Source of the DNA: Nautilus pompilius
Lineage: Eukaryota > Mollusca > Cephalopoda > Nautilida > Nautilidae
DNA: 64,000 nt
Assembly (NCBI GenBank): GCA_018389105.1
Contig: JACATO010000069.1
Location: 994,501 to 1,058,500, forward strand
Direction: 5' to 3'
Position 1 is the first letter of the stretch. Each line of letters starts with the position of its first letter. Of the stretch, positions 62,700-64,000 are shown piece by piece. Made by a program: the position numbers and the translations under genes. The notes under the pieces were generated by a model. That model did not search any database, was not told where the DNA came from, and saw nothing but the letters and a program-made list of their open reading frames with translations.

Positions 62700-64000
62700 T
62701 CTTGAATTGCACATACAGATTATATCAGAGCAGTGTATGCATGATAGCCATAGACAGGTGGGCAAAGAAGTGGAAGTTGAAAGTCTCCAAGGAGAAAACA
62801 ATACAGAGTAATTACGAAAAAGAGAAAACACACTCTGCCATTAAACAATCTTGGCATACAGCTGGATGGAAAAAGGATTAAATACAACAAGAACCTATTA
62901 ATCCCAGGTCTCACCTGGTCAGTGCAAATGGACCAACTTCTTGAAGAGTCGTCTGGTGCAATCTATCTCATGAAAACCACCGCTTCACAACAGCGGGGTG
63001 CAGACTTCACTACTTTAAGATCATTTTACCTCATTTATTTGAGAAGCAAGATGTCCTATGCTATGGAGATATGGTCATCATGCAGCAAAGCACAAGTAAA
63101 AAGACTGTCAGCTATTCAAAACTCATCTCTTCATTTGATCACAGGAGCTCTCAGATCAACCTCAGTAGCGGCATTAGAAATTGAAACTGACATTCCTCCT
63201 CTGGACCTATTATTAAATCAGTGATTCTAAACAGGCTACTTAGCTGTCATTTCATGCCTAGAGACTCCCCAGGGCACATTAAGAAAAACTGTTCCCCTCA
63301 TCATATGCAAGGTCTTCAAAAATCCTAAAGTCAAGAAGTATCTGTCTCCTAGACAGAAGCAGTGTTCAATTCCACTCACTCACTCAATCCAGAACAGAGT
63401 CCTCCATGTAAGTGGTCACCACCTGAGATAAAGACATTACTGCCAAGCAATGCAAGCAAGTTAGATATTCCCACCAAGCTCCAGCAGCTTTCATTAGCAA
63501 TGATTCAAGATCAGTACTTCTCCAGCACTCCAATCTACACAGATTGGTCACTGGATCCCACTACTGGTATGGCTGGTGCAGGCATCCATATTCCATCAGA
63601 GCAACTTAACATCATTCTCCCTCTGCCAAAATGTTTGATACTATGTGCAGAATTGTGGGCTATAGAGAGAGCAGTCCAGTAAACTTCAACTGCATCCAGA
63701 GATGACACCTCTCAATCATTTGTCATTCTATCTGATTCCAAGTCCTCTCTACAATTTTTGCAGTCATACAAACCTGTGTATTCCCACCATACTCAAGCTA
63801 TTCGGGACACTGTTAACACCTGTTCTGCCCAAATTGCTCTCCAATGGATTCTGAGTCATGTGGGCATACAAGGTAACAAAAGCACAGATGCACTTGCAAA
63901 ACTCGCTGCAGAAAATGGACCAGTCAATAAAACCACTGAAACAGTGGCGTCCCTACAGTGTGACTTCAGAAATTTCAGAAACAACATCTGGATTAAGAGA
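62700..64000 (+). mobile_element. LINE fragment, 3' part of ORF2, continues beyond window
   Basis: The translation begins with the end of a reverse-transcriptase domain: AIDRWAKKWKLKVSKEKT near 62744-62797. In another frame follow LNNLGIQLDGKRIKYNKNLL, then KMSYAMEIWSSCSK and SAIQNSSLHLITGALRSTS, matching the 'YLG..LD', 'YG...W' and 'IQN..LR.ITGA.R.T' blocks of non-LTR elements. The frame changes near 62815 and a stop lies at 63225. An RNase H domain follows (separate entry). An RNase H domain after the RT places it in the I/Jockey-like LINE group that keeps RNase H; the exact clade is not resolved. The 5' part is missing, replaced by the TA tract and mariner. Confidence 0.85.
63362..64000 (+). 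pseudogene. LINE RNase H domain, partial at window edge
   Basis: One frame stays open from 63362 to the window end except for a single TAA at 63680-63682. The RNase H active-site residues are in order: Asp in IYTDWSLD (usual motif TDGS, Gly changed to Trp), Glu in LCAELWAIERAV, Asp in VILSDSKSSLQF, and the His/Asp pair in ALQWILSHVGIQGNKSTD ahead of ALAKLAAE. In LINEs this domain removes the RNA strand after target-primed reverse transcription. Codons after the stop resume the same frame, so the element is recent or mildly decayed. The 3' end lies outside the window. Confidence 0.85.

Overview
This is an AT-rich window from an animal nuclear genome. It has long A/T homopolymers, simple repeats and tRNA-derived SINEs. 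I find no host protein-coding gene with a convincing multi-exon structure, and no rRNA gene, intact tRNA gene, CRISPR array or operon. The repeats point to a large invertebrate genome (mollusc- or chelicerate-like would fit), but nothing here fixes the species. The window is best read as intergenic or long-intron DNA filled with transposon fossils of different ages.

Layout. 0-6 kb: a short tandem repeat at the left edge, a 150-bp hairpin repeat, a hAT transposon (2345-4053, near-perfect 15-bp terminal repeats, 7/8-matching target duplication) that keeps a transposase C-terminus and contains two younger GC-rich repeats, a Tigger/pogo-like miniature element (4325-4836) with a rearranged left end, and the first copy of a dispersed repeat whose partner is at 44.4 kb. 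7.7-21 kb: three copies of one tRNA-headed SINE family, and a transposon graveyard at 13.7-17.6 kb with one plus-strand Tc1 fossil, an internally deleted Tigger/Jerky-type element that keeps a 60-codon CENP-B-like helix-turn-helix, and two minus-strand Tc1 fossils. 21-51 kb: mostly featureless AT-rich DNA with two piggyBac C-terminal cysteine-rich remnants (28.9 and 34.1 kb), a second type of tRNA-like SINE (42.3 kb), microsatellites and a few splice-like signals of doubtful meaning.

51-54 kb: a composite region. A 582-bp Tigger-type miniature element with a TA duplication sits inside an older hairpin repeat. A short inverted-repeat element follows, then a broken pogo/POGK-type transposase with Brinker-type DNA-binding, CENP-B HTH and DDE regions in order. 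54-61 kb is again featureless. 61.4-62.7 kb holds the youngest-looking element, a minus-strand mariner whose transposase (D,D34D) has about three lesions. It ends in a (TA)n tract next to the 3' part of a LINE (reverse-transcriptase end plus a terminal RNase H domain) that runs off the right edge.

The pieces do not form a pathway. They record repeated invasions by hAT, Tc1, mariner, pogo/Tigger, piggyBac, LINE and SINE elements. The most informative observations are the nested insertions, the Tigger-like element with its terminal 21 bp in the wrong orientation, the SINE family with a conserved central module, the paired 5 kb/44 kb repeat and the nearly intact mariner. I found no clear new molecular system.
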